DNA of 64,000 nucleotides from Pseudidiomarina planktonica (lineage in GTDB: Bacteria; Pseudomonadota; Gammaproteobacteria; Enterobacterales; Alteromonadaceae): NCBI RefSeq assembly GCF_900177775.1, contig NZ_FXWH01000003.1, positions 62,001 to 126,000 of the forward strand. The letters are read 5' to 3'. Positions 30,375 to 38,628 of the stretch are shown here, piece after piece (the first letter of the stretch is position 1; each line of letters begins with the position of its first letter). Below the pieces are notes generated by a model, which saw nothing but the letters and a program-made list of their open reading frames with translations, had not been told where the DNA came from and ran no database searches. The translations under genes and the position numbers were made by a program.

Positions 30375-30405
30375 CGATGAATTTAAGCTGAGCTTCAGCT
30401 CATCG
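30375..30405 (+). promoter_or_regulatory. Bulged inverted repeat in the Anbu 5' region
   Basis: CGATGA (30375-30380) pairs with TCATCG (30400-30405), and inside it GCTGA (30387-30391) pairs with TCAGC (30395-30399). Only the left side has unpaired bases. The structure ends two bases before the GTGGAG ribosome site of the Anbu gene. Confidence 0.4.
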
Positions 30406-30419
30406 TTGTGGAGTGTTTT

Positions 30420-31160
30420 GTGACCTATTGTTTGGCAATTCGTGTTAACAAGGGCTTGGTGTTTGCGTCTGATTCGCGCACTAACGCCGGGGTAGATTAT
30501 GTGGCCACGTACAGCAAGATGTATAGGTTTGCCTGGCCGGGTGAGCGTTCCCTGGTGTTGCTGTCCGCAGGCAGCCTGGCTACCTCACAGGCGGTAGTGA
30601 ACGCCATCAACTCCGATCTGGAAGATCCCGATGCACCATTTAATCTGCGCAAGGGTAAACACCTTTACGATGTAGCCAGTTACATTGGTAGTTTGAGTCA
30701 AAAAGAGCAGCAACAGCACGCGCCCGCATTGGAGAAAAGTAAATCCAGTGCTGAAGCCACCTTTATTCTTGGTGGCCAAATTGCCGGTAAAACCTGTGAG
30801 ATTTATATGATTTATCCGCAGGGCAATTACATTAGCGCGTCGGAAGACACGCCTTACTTGCAAATAGGTGAAAACAAATACGGTAAGCCTATTTTAGACC
30901 GTATTATTATGGCCAATACGTCGCTGGAAGACGCCGCGCGTTGTGCCATGGTATCGCTTGATTCTACTGTGCGAAGTAATATCAGTGTGGGCTTACCCAT
31001 TGAACTGGCTATTTACACTGAAGACAGCATGGAAGAGCCCTGGCACAACAAATATAGTGCTTTCAGCCCCATGTATAAGTCGATGCAGAAACAATGGAAC
31101 GAAGGACTGCGGCAGGCCTTTTCAGGCCTACCAAGATTTGACTGGGAAAAAGAGAGTTAA
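30420..31160 (+). CDS. Anbu-type proteasome-like protease
   Basis: A 246-residue Ntn-hydrolase of the Anbu (ancestral beta subunit) family, COG3484, related to HslV and proteasome beta subunits. With GTG 30420 as start the protein reads MTYCLAIRVNKGLVFASDSR, so Met removal exposes Thr1; Asp17 (SDSRTNAG) and a lysine at 32 (YSKMYRF) are in the positions expected for the threonine-protease active site. GTGGAG lies six bases upstream, which favours this start over GTG 30408. It faces the ATP-grasp/alpha-E operon across a 145-nt divergent gap, matching known Anbu gene clusters. The transglutaminase gene often found with them is absent here. Confidence 0.92.
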   Translation: MTYCLAIRVNKGLVFASDSRTNAGVDYVATYSKMYRFAWPGERSLVLLSAGSLATSQAVVNAINSDLEDPDAPFNLRKGKHLYDVASYIGSLSQKEQQQHAPALEKSKSSAEATFILGGQIAGKTCEIYMIYPQGNYISASEDTPYLQIGENKYGKPILDRIIMANTSLEDAARCAMVSLDSTVRSNISVGLPIELAIYTEDSMEEPWHNKYSAFSPMYKSMQKQWNEGLRQAFSGLPRFDWEKES

Positions 31161-31162
31161 AT

Positions 31163-32248
31163 CTAACTTTTATAAGCTGCGCAGATAACCTTGTGAATAA
31201 AGCGCAGCTTATTCGTGGCAATATTGGAAATAACAAATGGGTAAGCATCGTCCAGGCCCATGCTGCGATTAAGCGCGTTTAACACCGCCGTTAGCCGGCA
31301 CCAGTCGTTATACAGCTGGTTAAAATGAGCTTCACTTTTAGCTTCGTCACTTTGTGGTAATTGGTGCAATGGGTTTACCACCTGATATGACGACACGCTG
31401 AAGTCAAAGTTACTTGCGGTTTCCAGCGTATCTACCATGTGCAAATAGTGCGCCCAGGTTTCAGCCCAGTCTTCCCACGGGTGCATGCTGGCATAAGCAC
31501 TTACCCACACTTTATGCCACTCGGGCGCCGGGCCATGGTCGTAATAATTTTGCAGGGCATAGGTATAGTCCAGCCGCTCGTCGCCAAAAAGTTCGCGGAA
31601 CTCTTCCAGCCAAGGGCTATTGCGTACCAGCCGGTCCCAATAGTAGTGACCGGACTCATGCCGAAAATGGCCCAGCAGCGTACGATACTGCTCGTTCATT
31701 TCCTCACGCATTTTCACCCGCGAGCTATGCTCAGCTTCTTTCAGGTTCAGCGTAATAATGCCCGCACTGTGACCGGTAGAAACGAAGTTTTTAACCGTGA
31801 GTTCATTGCCAAAATCGTCTTCAACTTGATCTTCCAAAAACTCGAAACCAAGCCCATGTTGAGGATCTTGATACCGCGAGACTACCGGCAACTCAAGTTT
31901 ATAAAGGGTATAAAGCAAACGCCGTTTGGCTTGCTCCATGCGAAACCAAAGTAGCCTGTTTTCGGGTTGGTCCAGATTGGGAATAGTTCGGGTTAACTCA
32001 CAGGAAGCACATAGCTCGCCCTGCTGCTCAGCCGGAATCATCCAGTTGCATACGTCCTGCACCGAGTAGTTTTTACACTGGCGATAAAGTTTGCCATTGG
32101 CGGCCGATCGCCAAATGCCTTTTTCATGCTTGGTAAAAGCACTCAGCTTTTTTTCATCCGGCATAAAACCCAGCATGAGCCCACAACTGACGCAACGCGT
32201 GTTCGAGAAATGCAGAGTATTACCGCACTGACATGAAAAGGTTCGCAT
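31163..32248 (-). CDS. Putative zinc-binding metallopeptidase (COG4307 type)
   Basis: A 361-residue protein with an N-terminal zinc ribbon (FSCQCGNTLHFSNTRCVSC, two CxC/CxxC pairs) and a second cysteine cluster (CKNYSVQDVC, then CASC). The catalytic-looking motif HESGHYYWDRL (HExxH) lies near residue 170, and GDERLDYTYALQNYY downstream may give further ligands. COG4307 proteins recur beside the alpha-E/ATP-grasp/Anbu genes. It is convergent with Anbu (2-nt gap), so it is transcribed separately. A role in processing the tagged substrate is an inference. Confidence 0.85.
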   Translation of the reverse strand: MRTFSCQCGNTLHFSNTRCVSCGLMLGFMPDEKKLSAFTKHEKGIWRSAANGKLYRQCKNYSVQDVCNWMIPAEQQGELCASCELTRTIPNLDQPENRLLWFRMEQAKRRLLYTLYKLELPVVSRYQDPQHGLGFEFLEDQVEDDFGNELTVKNFVSTGHSAGIITLNLKEAEHSSRVKMREEMNEQYRTLLGHFRHESGHYYWDRLVRNSPWLEEFRELFGDERLDYTYALQNYYDHGPAPEWHKVWVSAYASMHPWEDWAETWAHYLHMVDTLETASNFDFSVSSYQVVNPLHQLPQSDEAKSEAHFNQLYNDWCRLTAVLNALNRSMGLDDAYPFVISNIATNKLRFIHKVICAAYKS

Positions 32249-32531
32249 AATTTTGATACCAAGGTTCGCTTGCTTATTAGCATTGAGCGTTCAGTTTATG
32301 AGCTATTTTAACACGTTACTGAGTAATGCGTTTATGGTAATGGTTAGTAGACGTTAGTTCTTCATGGGTCCTGCTGCAAGCCAGTGTTTTATTGCGACAA
32401 GGAATGCGGGCAAATTTCTGAATGCTTTGTCGATGTGCTTTTATTCTTGCCCAGTTAAGTTAACTCTTGTAACTTCAACAAGATAAGTAGCCCAACTAGC
32501 TACAAACCTCATACCACGGAGAATGGAAATA

Positions 32532-32981
32532 ATGAATTTTATTCGGTCTATTGCTACGGCTACGGCTTTGTGTTTACCACTGGTGTGCAATGCCGGTGTT
32601 TATTCAGACGACTTATCCCGGTGTCTGGTGGAATCCGCAACCCCGGCTAACAAAGCTGCCCTGGTAAAGTGGATGTTTACCTCAATGGCGCTGCACCCTG
32701 ATGTGTCGGCTATGTCTGCCGTGACAGATGAACAACGCGAAGAAGCAAACAAAGCTGCTGCCGACATGTTTGTTGAACTTATGAGTGTGACATGTCTGGA
32801 ACAATCCCAAAAAGCGATTAAATATGAAGGGCCTGTTGCCATTCAGCAAGGGTTCCAGATTTTCGGTCAGGTTGCCGGTCAGGAGCTATTCGCAAACCCA
32901 AATGTTGCCCAAGCTCTCTCAGGCCTCCAAAAACACGTAGACAGCGAAAAATTGGCCGAAGCCCTGGATGTTGGGCAGTAA
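32532..32981 (+). CDS. Small exported protein, unknown
   Basis: A 149-residue protein with a clear signal peptide (FIRSIATATALCLPLVCNA). The mature part has two cysteines (SRCLVES and VTCLEQ) that could form one disulfide, a helical pattern, and no enzymatic motif. I used ATG 32532, nine bases after GGAGA; an in-frame ATG at 32523 is too close to that site. It sits alone between the zinc-metallopeptidase gene and an SRPBCC protein. No family recognised. Confidence 0.75.
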   Translation: MNFIRSIATATALCLPLVCNAGVYSDDLSRCLVESATPANKAALVKWMFTSMALHPDVSAMSAVTDEQREEANKAAADMFVELMSVTCLEQSQKAIKYEGPVAIQQGFQIFGQVAGQELFANPNVAQALSGLQKHVDSEKLAEALDVGQ

Positions 32982-33069
32982 ACGAGTCACGTTCTGTTCA
33001 GTGCTGAGTGTCGATTTCTTCTTTTGCCGTTCGATTACTAAACTGAAGCTATAAAAATGGAGAAGCACC

Positions 33070-33534
33070 ATGGCAAAAGGAAAAGGTACTGCACGCTTGC
33101 ACCGAATTATAAAAGCACCGGTTGAGCGTGTTTATAAAGCATTTGTGGATAAAAGTGCACTGGAATACTGGTCACCACCTTACGGTTTTACCGGCAGCAT
33201 CACGAATATGGATGTACGCGAGGGTGGTGGTTACAACATGTCGTTTACTAACTTTTCTACTGGCACCAGCCACGCGTTTACCGTCAAGTATGTAGAACTG
33301 AAGCCCAATGAGCGTATTCGGGAAACCGATACTTTTGATCATGGACCAACTAACGACGTTATGACGGTGACGGCTGAGTTCAAAAAGGTCGCGTGCGGTA
33401 CGGAATTGACCATTGTGCAGGACGGAATTCCCGCCGAAATTCCGGTTGAGTTTTGTTACGCCGGCTGGCAAGAGTCGTTAGCTCAGCTGGCGTACTTAGT
33501 GGAACCTGAAATACCTGACCACCCGGCAGAGTAA
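33070..33534 (+). CDS. SRPBCC family (AHSA1-like) protein
   Basis: A 154-residue START-like domain. Family features are the opening strand LHRIIKAPVERVYKAFVD, the motif YWSPPYGFTGSITNMDVREG typical of AHSA1-type proteins, and the terminal amphipathic helix CYAGWQESLAQLAYLVEPE. Such proteins bind hydrophobic ligands or act as small enzymes and stress proteins; function here is not predictable. It lies nine bases before the tail of the OsmC-YcaO gene, which is convergent. Confidence 0.88.
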   Translation: MAKGKGTARLHRIIKAPVERVYKAFVDKSALEYWSPPYGFTGSITNMDVREGGGYNMSFTNFSTGTSHAFTVKYVELKPNERIRETDTFDHGPTNDVMTVTAEFKKVACGTELTIVQDGIPAEIPVEFCYAGWQESLAQLAYLVEPEIPDHPAE

Positions 33535-33543
33535 TGGCCTGTT

Positions 33544-35736
33544 TTATTTAAGACCCGCCCGCGCAGCGTGCAGCTTTTTATAGCTCTCAATTAAGCGCAG
33601 GTGCTTGTCTAAGCCTTCCAGTTGCATGTTGGTTGGGGTTAGGCCGTAAAAGCGCATGGTGCCGTTCACGGAGCCAACCACAGCCAACATGGTGTCAGCA
33701 CCAAACATGCGCTGGAAGTTAGGTAGGTAGTCTTCCAGTTCCAGCTCGTCGTCTAACGTAATCTCTAATACAGCGCTTACGGCGCGGTAGAACAAGCCGC
33801 GTTCAACGGTGTTGTCGTTGTACTGCAGGAAAGCTTCTACCAGCTCAAAGGCTTCTTCATGTTGTTGCAGGGCTAAATAAATCAAAATCTTCAGCTCTAA
33901 AATAGTGAGCTGTCCCCATGCGGTATTCTCGTCGAACTCAATGCCAATCAGGGTAATAATGTCGGTGTAATTATCTAGCTGGCTGTCTTCTAAGCGCTCA
34001 ACTAAATCGGCCAGTTGCTCATCACTTAAGCTGTGCAGGTTCAATATGTCTTCACGGTAATCAAGGGCCTGGTTGGTGTTGTCCCACACCAGATCTTCCA
34101 CCGGATATATCTCGGAATAGCCAGGTACCAGAATGCGGCACACAGGCGCGCCAAGATCCTGATGCACGGCCATATAAACTTCTTTGCCCATATCGGCAAG
34201 AATAGCGAACAAGCTGGCAGCTTCTTCGGCATTGGTATGGTTACCCTTGTTGGTAAAGTCCCACTCATTGAATTCATAATCGCTGCGCGAACTGAAAAAG
34301 CGCCACGACACCAAGCCCGAAGAATCAATAAAGTGCTCAACGAAGTTATTCGGCTCGGTTACGGCCATAGAGTTAAAGGTTGGTGGCTGAAAGTCGTTTA
34401 AGCCTTCAAAGCTGCGACCTTGCAGTAGCTCTGTTAAGCTGCGCTCAAGCGCAATTTCAAAACTTGGGTGTGCGCCAAAGGAAGCGAACACGCCACCGGT
34501 TTTCGGGTTCATTAAGGTTACGCAGGCAACCGGAAACTGTCCACCCAGCGAGGCGTCTTTAACCAGCACTGGGAAGCCCTGGGCTTCAAGTGCCTCAATG
34601 CCTTCCACCAGACCAGGGTACTTCGCCAGAACTTCAGCGGGTACGTCGGGTAACGTAATTTCGCCTTCCAGTATTTCGCGCTTTACTGCGCGCTCGAAAA
34701 TTTCAGACAAGCACTGCACCTGAGCTTCTGCCAGGGTGTTACCTGCACTCATACCATTGCTTAAGTACAAATTTTCAATCAGGTTCGACGGGAAGTATAC
34801 GGTCTCGCCGTCACTCTGGCGGGCGAAAGGCAGAGCACAAATACCACGATCAACCCGCCCGGAATTAGTGTCTATTAAATGCGAGCCACAGAGTTCACCT
34901 TCAGGGTCGTAAATGGCGGTGCAGTGCTCATCCAACAGGCCTTCCGGCAAGCTGTCGTCTTCGGTAAGTGCAAACCATTTTTCATTCGGATAGTGCACGA
35001 ATTCGCTGTTGGCAATTTCTTCACCGAAGAACTGGTCGTTATAAAAGAAGTTACAGCTTAAGCGTTCAATAAATTCGCCCAGTGCTGAAGCCAGCGCGCT
35101 TTCTTTGGTAGCGCCTTTGCCGTTGGTAAAACACATGGGCGAGGCGGCATCGCGAATATGTAGTGACCACACGTGCGGCACTATGTTACGCCACGAGGCG
35201 ATTTCGATTTTCATGCCCAGCGCGGCCAGCATGCCCGACATATTGGCGATGGTTTCTTCTAAAGGCAGATCTTTGCCTTCAATAAAGGTACGCGAGCCCG
35301 CATCTGGATTACCCATAAGTAATGCCTGGGCGTCTTCGTCTATGTTCTCGACGGTTTCAATTTGGAATTCCGGTCCGGTTTGCACCACTTTTTTCACAGT
35401 GCAGCGTTCAATTGAACGCAAAATGCCTTCGCGGTCTTTCTCCGAAATATCTTCGGGAAGTTCTACCTGAATTTTGAAAATCTGGTTGTAGCGGTTTTCA
35501 GGATCAACAATATTGTTTTGCGATAGCCGAATATTGTCGGTGGAAATATCCCGCGACAAACAATAAACACGCACAAAGTAGGCGGCGCAAAGCGCTGACG
35601 ACGCTAAGAAATAATCGAACGGGCTGGGCGCAGAGCCGTCGCCCTTGTAGCGAATTGGCTGATCGGTAACCACCGTGAAGTCGTCAAACTTTGCTTCTAG
35701 TCTGAGATTCTCAAGAAAGTTAACTTTGATTTCCAT
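33544..35736 (-). CDS. ycaO: OsmC-YcaO fusion protein
   Basis: A 730-residue fusion. Residues 1-140 form an OsmC-like domain with both peroxidatic-type cysteines (Cys50 in SSALCAAYF, Cys112 in ERCTVKK). From about 150 the protein follows E. coli YcaO: EEASW-type start (IEIASWRNIVPHVWSLHIRD), CFTNGKGATKESALASALGE, FERLS-like FIERLSCNFFY, YPNEKW, SNGMSAGNT, FASFGAHPSFEIALERSLTE and the closing TPR-like helices. YcaO uses ATP to activate amide backbones; the E. coli protein is linked to RimO beta-methylthiolation of S12. ATG 35736 (MEIKV) was chosen over GTG 35742. No S12 gene is nearby. Confidence 0.93.
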   Translation of the reverse strand: MEIKVNFLENLRLEAKFDDFTVVTDQPIRYKGDGSAPSPFDYFLASSALCAAYFVRVYCLSRDISTDNIRLSQNNIVDPENRYNQIFKIQVELPEDISEKDREGILRSIERCTVKKVVQTGPEFQIETVENIDEDAQALLMGNPDAGSRTFIEGKDLPLEETIANMSGMLAALGMKIEIASWRNIVPHVWSLHIRDAASPMCFTNGKGATKESALASALGEFIERLSCNFFYNDQFFGEEIANSEFVHYPNEKWFALTEDDSLPEGLLDEHCTAIYDPEGELCGSHLIDTNSGRVDRGICALPFARQSDGETVYFPSNLIENLYLSNGMSAGNTLAEAQVQCLSEIFERAVKREILEGEITLPDVPAEVLAKYPGLVEGIEALEAQGFPVLVKDASLGGQFPVACVTLMNPKTGGVFASFGAHPSFEIALERSLTELLQGRSFEGLNDFQPPTFNSMAVTEPNNFVEHFIDSSGLVSWRFFSSRSDYEFNEWDFTNKGNHTNAEEAASLFAILADMGKEVYMAVHQDLGAPVCRILVPGYSEIYPVEDLVWDNTNQALDYREDILNLHSLSDEQLADLVERLEDSQLDNYTDIITLIGIEFDENTAWGQLTILELKILIYLALQQHEEAFELVEAFLQYNDNTVERGLFYRAVSAVLEITLDDELELEDYLPNFQRMFGADTMLAVVGSVNGTMRFYGLTPTNMQLEGLDKHLRLIESYKKLHAARAGLK

Positions 35737-35842
35737 GGGCACGCTACCGATTCTGCAATTGAATTTAAGGCCGCTATTATCCCGATTTTTACCGCCTGCG
35801 TCTTGGTGTTATTTGTTAATTGATTAATAACCTTGCCAGCAA

Positions 35843-36100
35843 TTAAAAATCAAACAGGTCGCCCAGTAATCCGCCTTTTTTCTTTTTGTGGTAGCCGTGG
35901 TCACTTGAATGCCGTTGAGGCTCGCGGTATTCACTGCGCACTTGAGCTTGCGGCTGCGGTGGGGTAGCGCTGCGTTCAATTATTTTGTCCAGCTCGCCAC
36001 GGTCCAACCATACTCCGCGGCACTTCGGGCAATAGTCTATTTCGATTCCCTGACGGTCGGTCATCACTAAGTTTTCTTCAGTACAGATAGGACACTTCAT
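35843..36100 (-). CDS. Zinc-ribbon (zf-TFIIB type) protein
   Basis: An 85-residue protein with a TFIIB-like zinc ribbon: MKCPICTEENLVMTD supplies the first CxxC and DYCPKCRGVWLDRGELDKI the second, about 20 residues apart. The tail is a flexible basic/histidine stretch (HGYHKKKKGGLLGDLFDF). ATG 36100 is six bases after AAGGAG; an upstream in-frame ATG overlaps that site. It is transcribed toward the OsmC-YcaO gene (106-nt gap), so they may share an operon. These small proteins have no defined role. Confidence 0.88.
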   Translation of the reverse strand: MKCPICTEENLVMTDRQGIEIDYCPKCRGVWLDRGELDKIIERSATPPQPQAQVRSEYREPQRHSSDHGYHKKKKGGLLGDLFDF

Positions 36101-36290
36101 GGTGTTCTCCTTCATATCTGGTTATTACAAAATTAGTTACCAATAGAACAATACTGGTTTATGACAAGATACTATAGAGTTGATTCCAAAGTCTTCATAT
36201 AGACAATTAAATAACATCCTGTTGTATGCAACGTCTTCAGAACCATAAAACTTTTACATAACCGCCTTTATCTCCTAGCTTTACGTTACT

Positions 36291-38612
36291 ATGAGTAATC
36301 ATAAAGAACCTGCTTCTTTGGAGCCTATGTCACAATTTGACTATGTACGGATATTTGAGCAAGGATCCGGCAAAAATCTGGTACTTTCACCTGGTGAATA
36401 CCGGATTGTGGGGGTTAGTGATGCCTATTTAGAGGCAACTATGACCACCCGCGAGCAAATCATGGGCGAATTAGTGTTCGACATTTTCCCCGACGACGAC
36501 AGCGACCCCCGCGCTGATGTTACCAAAGCCATACGGCACTCGTTAGAAACCGTTGAAATGACCAAGCAACCGCACTCCATGCCGGCTCTGCGTTATCCGA
36601 TTCAGCGACCAGAATCAGCTGGTGGGGGCTTTGAAGAGCGCTGGTGGGACATTACCAATGTGCCGGTTTTTGATGCTGCCGGTAATCTAATGGTTATTAA
36701 CAATCATGTTAATGACATTACTGCGCTGAAGAACTCTGAGGATTTGAATGCTCGTTTGCGTTCTACCATAGAGAACATCAACGATGCGTTCTTCCTGATA
36801 GACACCGAGTGGAAAGCTATGTTTCTGAATCAGCGCGCTGAGAAGCTGCTGGACCGTAAAGCTGCTGATCTGGTCGGTAAGTATATTTGGGACGAGTTTC
36901 CAGAAGCCAAAGAAAGTGACTTCTATATTCAGTACAACAAAGCGGTGGACACTCAGAAAACGGTGCGCTTTGTGGAGTATTATGAGCCGTTGGACAAGTG
37001 GCTTCAGGTGAGTGCGTACCCGGTTTCAGATGGCTTAGCTGTCTATTTTCGTGATGTGACCGATGAGCGTAAAAACCAGGATGCCTTAAAGCTAAACAAA
37101 GAGCGTTTCGATTTAGTGACCAAGGCTTCGCATGATGTTATTTGGGACTGGGACATAGTTACTGATGAGGTGTGGTGGAACGATAGTTTAAAAGAAATTT
37201 ACGGCTACCACCCTAAAGACGTTGAGAAAGATTCAAAATCCTGGCTTAACCGCATACATCCAGACGATCTTGAGGTTGTATCAGAAGATATTCATAGCGT
37301 ACTCGACAGTACTCAGTCTAATTGGGAACTAGAGTATAGGTTTAGATACCAATCGGGTGACTATGCCACTGTTATTGACCGTGGCTATGTGTTGCGAGAC
37401 GAGCACGGCAAAGCGCTGCGAATGATTGGTAGTATGCTTGATGTAACTGAACGGCGAATCATGGATGCGAAGTTACGCCAGGCACAAAAATTAGAGGCGG
37501 TAGGGCATTTAACGGGTGGTATTGCGCATGATTTTAATAACTTACTAACGGTTATTTTAGGCAATGCGGAGTTAATTACTGAGCAGCTTGGCCAGCAGTC
37601 TCATTTGCGTGATTACGGCAATATGATTATATCTGCCGCAGAGCGCGGCTCTGAGCTAACCAACCGTTTACTAGCATTCGCCCGCAAGCAACCGCTTAGT
37701 CCAAAGGCAATTGACTTACCTGAGCTATTTAGTGATTTAAAGGTGTTGCTGCAGCGCACCTTAACCGAAAATGTAAGCGTTGAAATAACGCATCAACCTG
37801 GTGTTTCCAGCATTGAAGCCGATCAGGTACAACTTGAATCCGCGCTATTGAATCTGGTTATTAACGCGCATGATGCCATGCCTAACGGTGGGCGTCTGTC
37901 TATTGAAACCTGCAACACCACGCTAGACGATGTATATGTTGAGATGTTTCCCGACGTGAAGGCCGGCGATTATGTGATGATTGCCATTTGCGATAATGGT
38001 TCTGGCATGAATGCTGAAACGCTGGCGCAAGCATACGAACCTTTCTTTACCACCAAAGAAGTGGGGAAGGGAAGCGGGTTAGGCTTAAGCATGGTGTATG
38101 GCTTTATTAAGCAGTCGGGCGGACACATGCGCATTTATTCGGAGCCCAATCACGGAACCTGCGTGAAGTTGTACTTGCCGCCATTGCTAGAAATACAAGA
38201 AGCGTCATCTGAGCCGGTTCAATTAGCCCAGCCACAGCATGGTAAAGAACATATTCTGGTGGTTGAAGACGATCCGCTCGTTCGTGACCATGTAGTGAAA
38301 TTACTGGAAAGCCTGGGGTATCGCATTACCTCGGCAAGTTCCGGTGACGAAGCTTTCGAGCGTTTAGCTGAATTCAGCTCGGTCGACTTGCTGTTTACCG
38401 ATATAGTGATGCCCGGCAAATTGAATGGCTCGGAGCTGGCTGTTGCCGCGCAAAACATGTATCCAAACCTGAAAGTTATATTTACCTCGGGCTATACCGA
38501 AGAAACCCTGATGCATCAGGGGCGATTAAATTATGGTGTACACCTATTAAGTAAGCCGTATCGCCGTTACCAGTTAGCGGACAAACTAAGGTCGGTGCTG
38601 GATTACGAATAA
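36291..38612 (+). CDS. PAS-containing hybrid sensor histidine kinase
   Basis: A 773-residue soluble hybrid kinase. Three PAS-like domains occupy about residues 12-150, 155-265 and 275-395 (the last with RIHPDDLEVVSEDIHSVL and an ERRI linker). The HisKA segment carries the phosphoacceptor His413 in GGIAHDFNNLLTVI, followed by the ATPase domain (ALLNLVINAHDAMP, GSGMNAETLAQ, GKGSGLGLSMVYGF) and a C-terminal receiver with Asp704 in LFTDIVMPG. No transmembrane segment was seen, so it likely senses cytosolic redox, light or small-molecule signals. It resembles the kinase at 42639-44933 from the HisKA domain onward. Convergent with the c-di-GMP gene that follows (16-nt gap). Confidence 0.93.
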   Translation: MSNHKEPASLEPMSQFDYVRIFEQGSGKNLVLSPGEYRIVGVSDAYLEATMTTREQIMGELVFDIFPDDDSDPRADVTKAIRHSLETVEMTKQPHSMPALRYPIQRPESAGGGFEERWWDITNVPVFDAAGNLMVINNHVNDITALKNSEDLNARLRSTIENINDAFFLIDTEWKAMFLNQRAEKLLDRKAADLVGKYIWDEFPEAKESDFYIQYNKAVDTQKTVRFVEYYEPLDKWLQVSAYPVSDGLAVYFRDVTDERKNQDALKLNKERFDLVTKASHDVIWDWDIVTDEVWWNDSLKEIYGYHPKDVEKDSKSWLNRIHPDDLEVVSEDIHSVLDSTQSNWELEYRFRYQSGDYATVIDRGYVLRDEHGKALRMIGSMLDVTERRIMDAKLRQAQKLEAVGHLTGGIAHDFNNLLTVILGNAELITEQLGQQSHLRDYGNMIISAAERGSELTNRLLAFARKQPLSPKAIDLPELFSDLKVLLQRTLTENVSVEITHQPGVSSIEADQVQLESALLNLVINAHDAMPNGGRLSIETCNTTLDDVYVEMFPDVKAGDYVMIAICDNGSGMNAETLAQAYEPFFTTKEVGKGSGLGLSMVYGFIKQSGGHMRIYSEPNHGTCVKLYLPPLLEIQEASSEPVQLAQPQHGKEHILVVEDDPLVRDHVVKLLESLGYRITSASSGDEAFERLAEFSSVDLLFTDIVMPGKLNGSELAVAAQNMYPNLKVIFTSGYTEETLMHQGRLNYGVHLLSKPYRRYQLADKLRSVLDYE

Positions 38613-38628
38613 TCGGCGTAAGGCTCTG

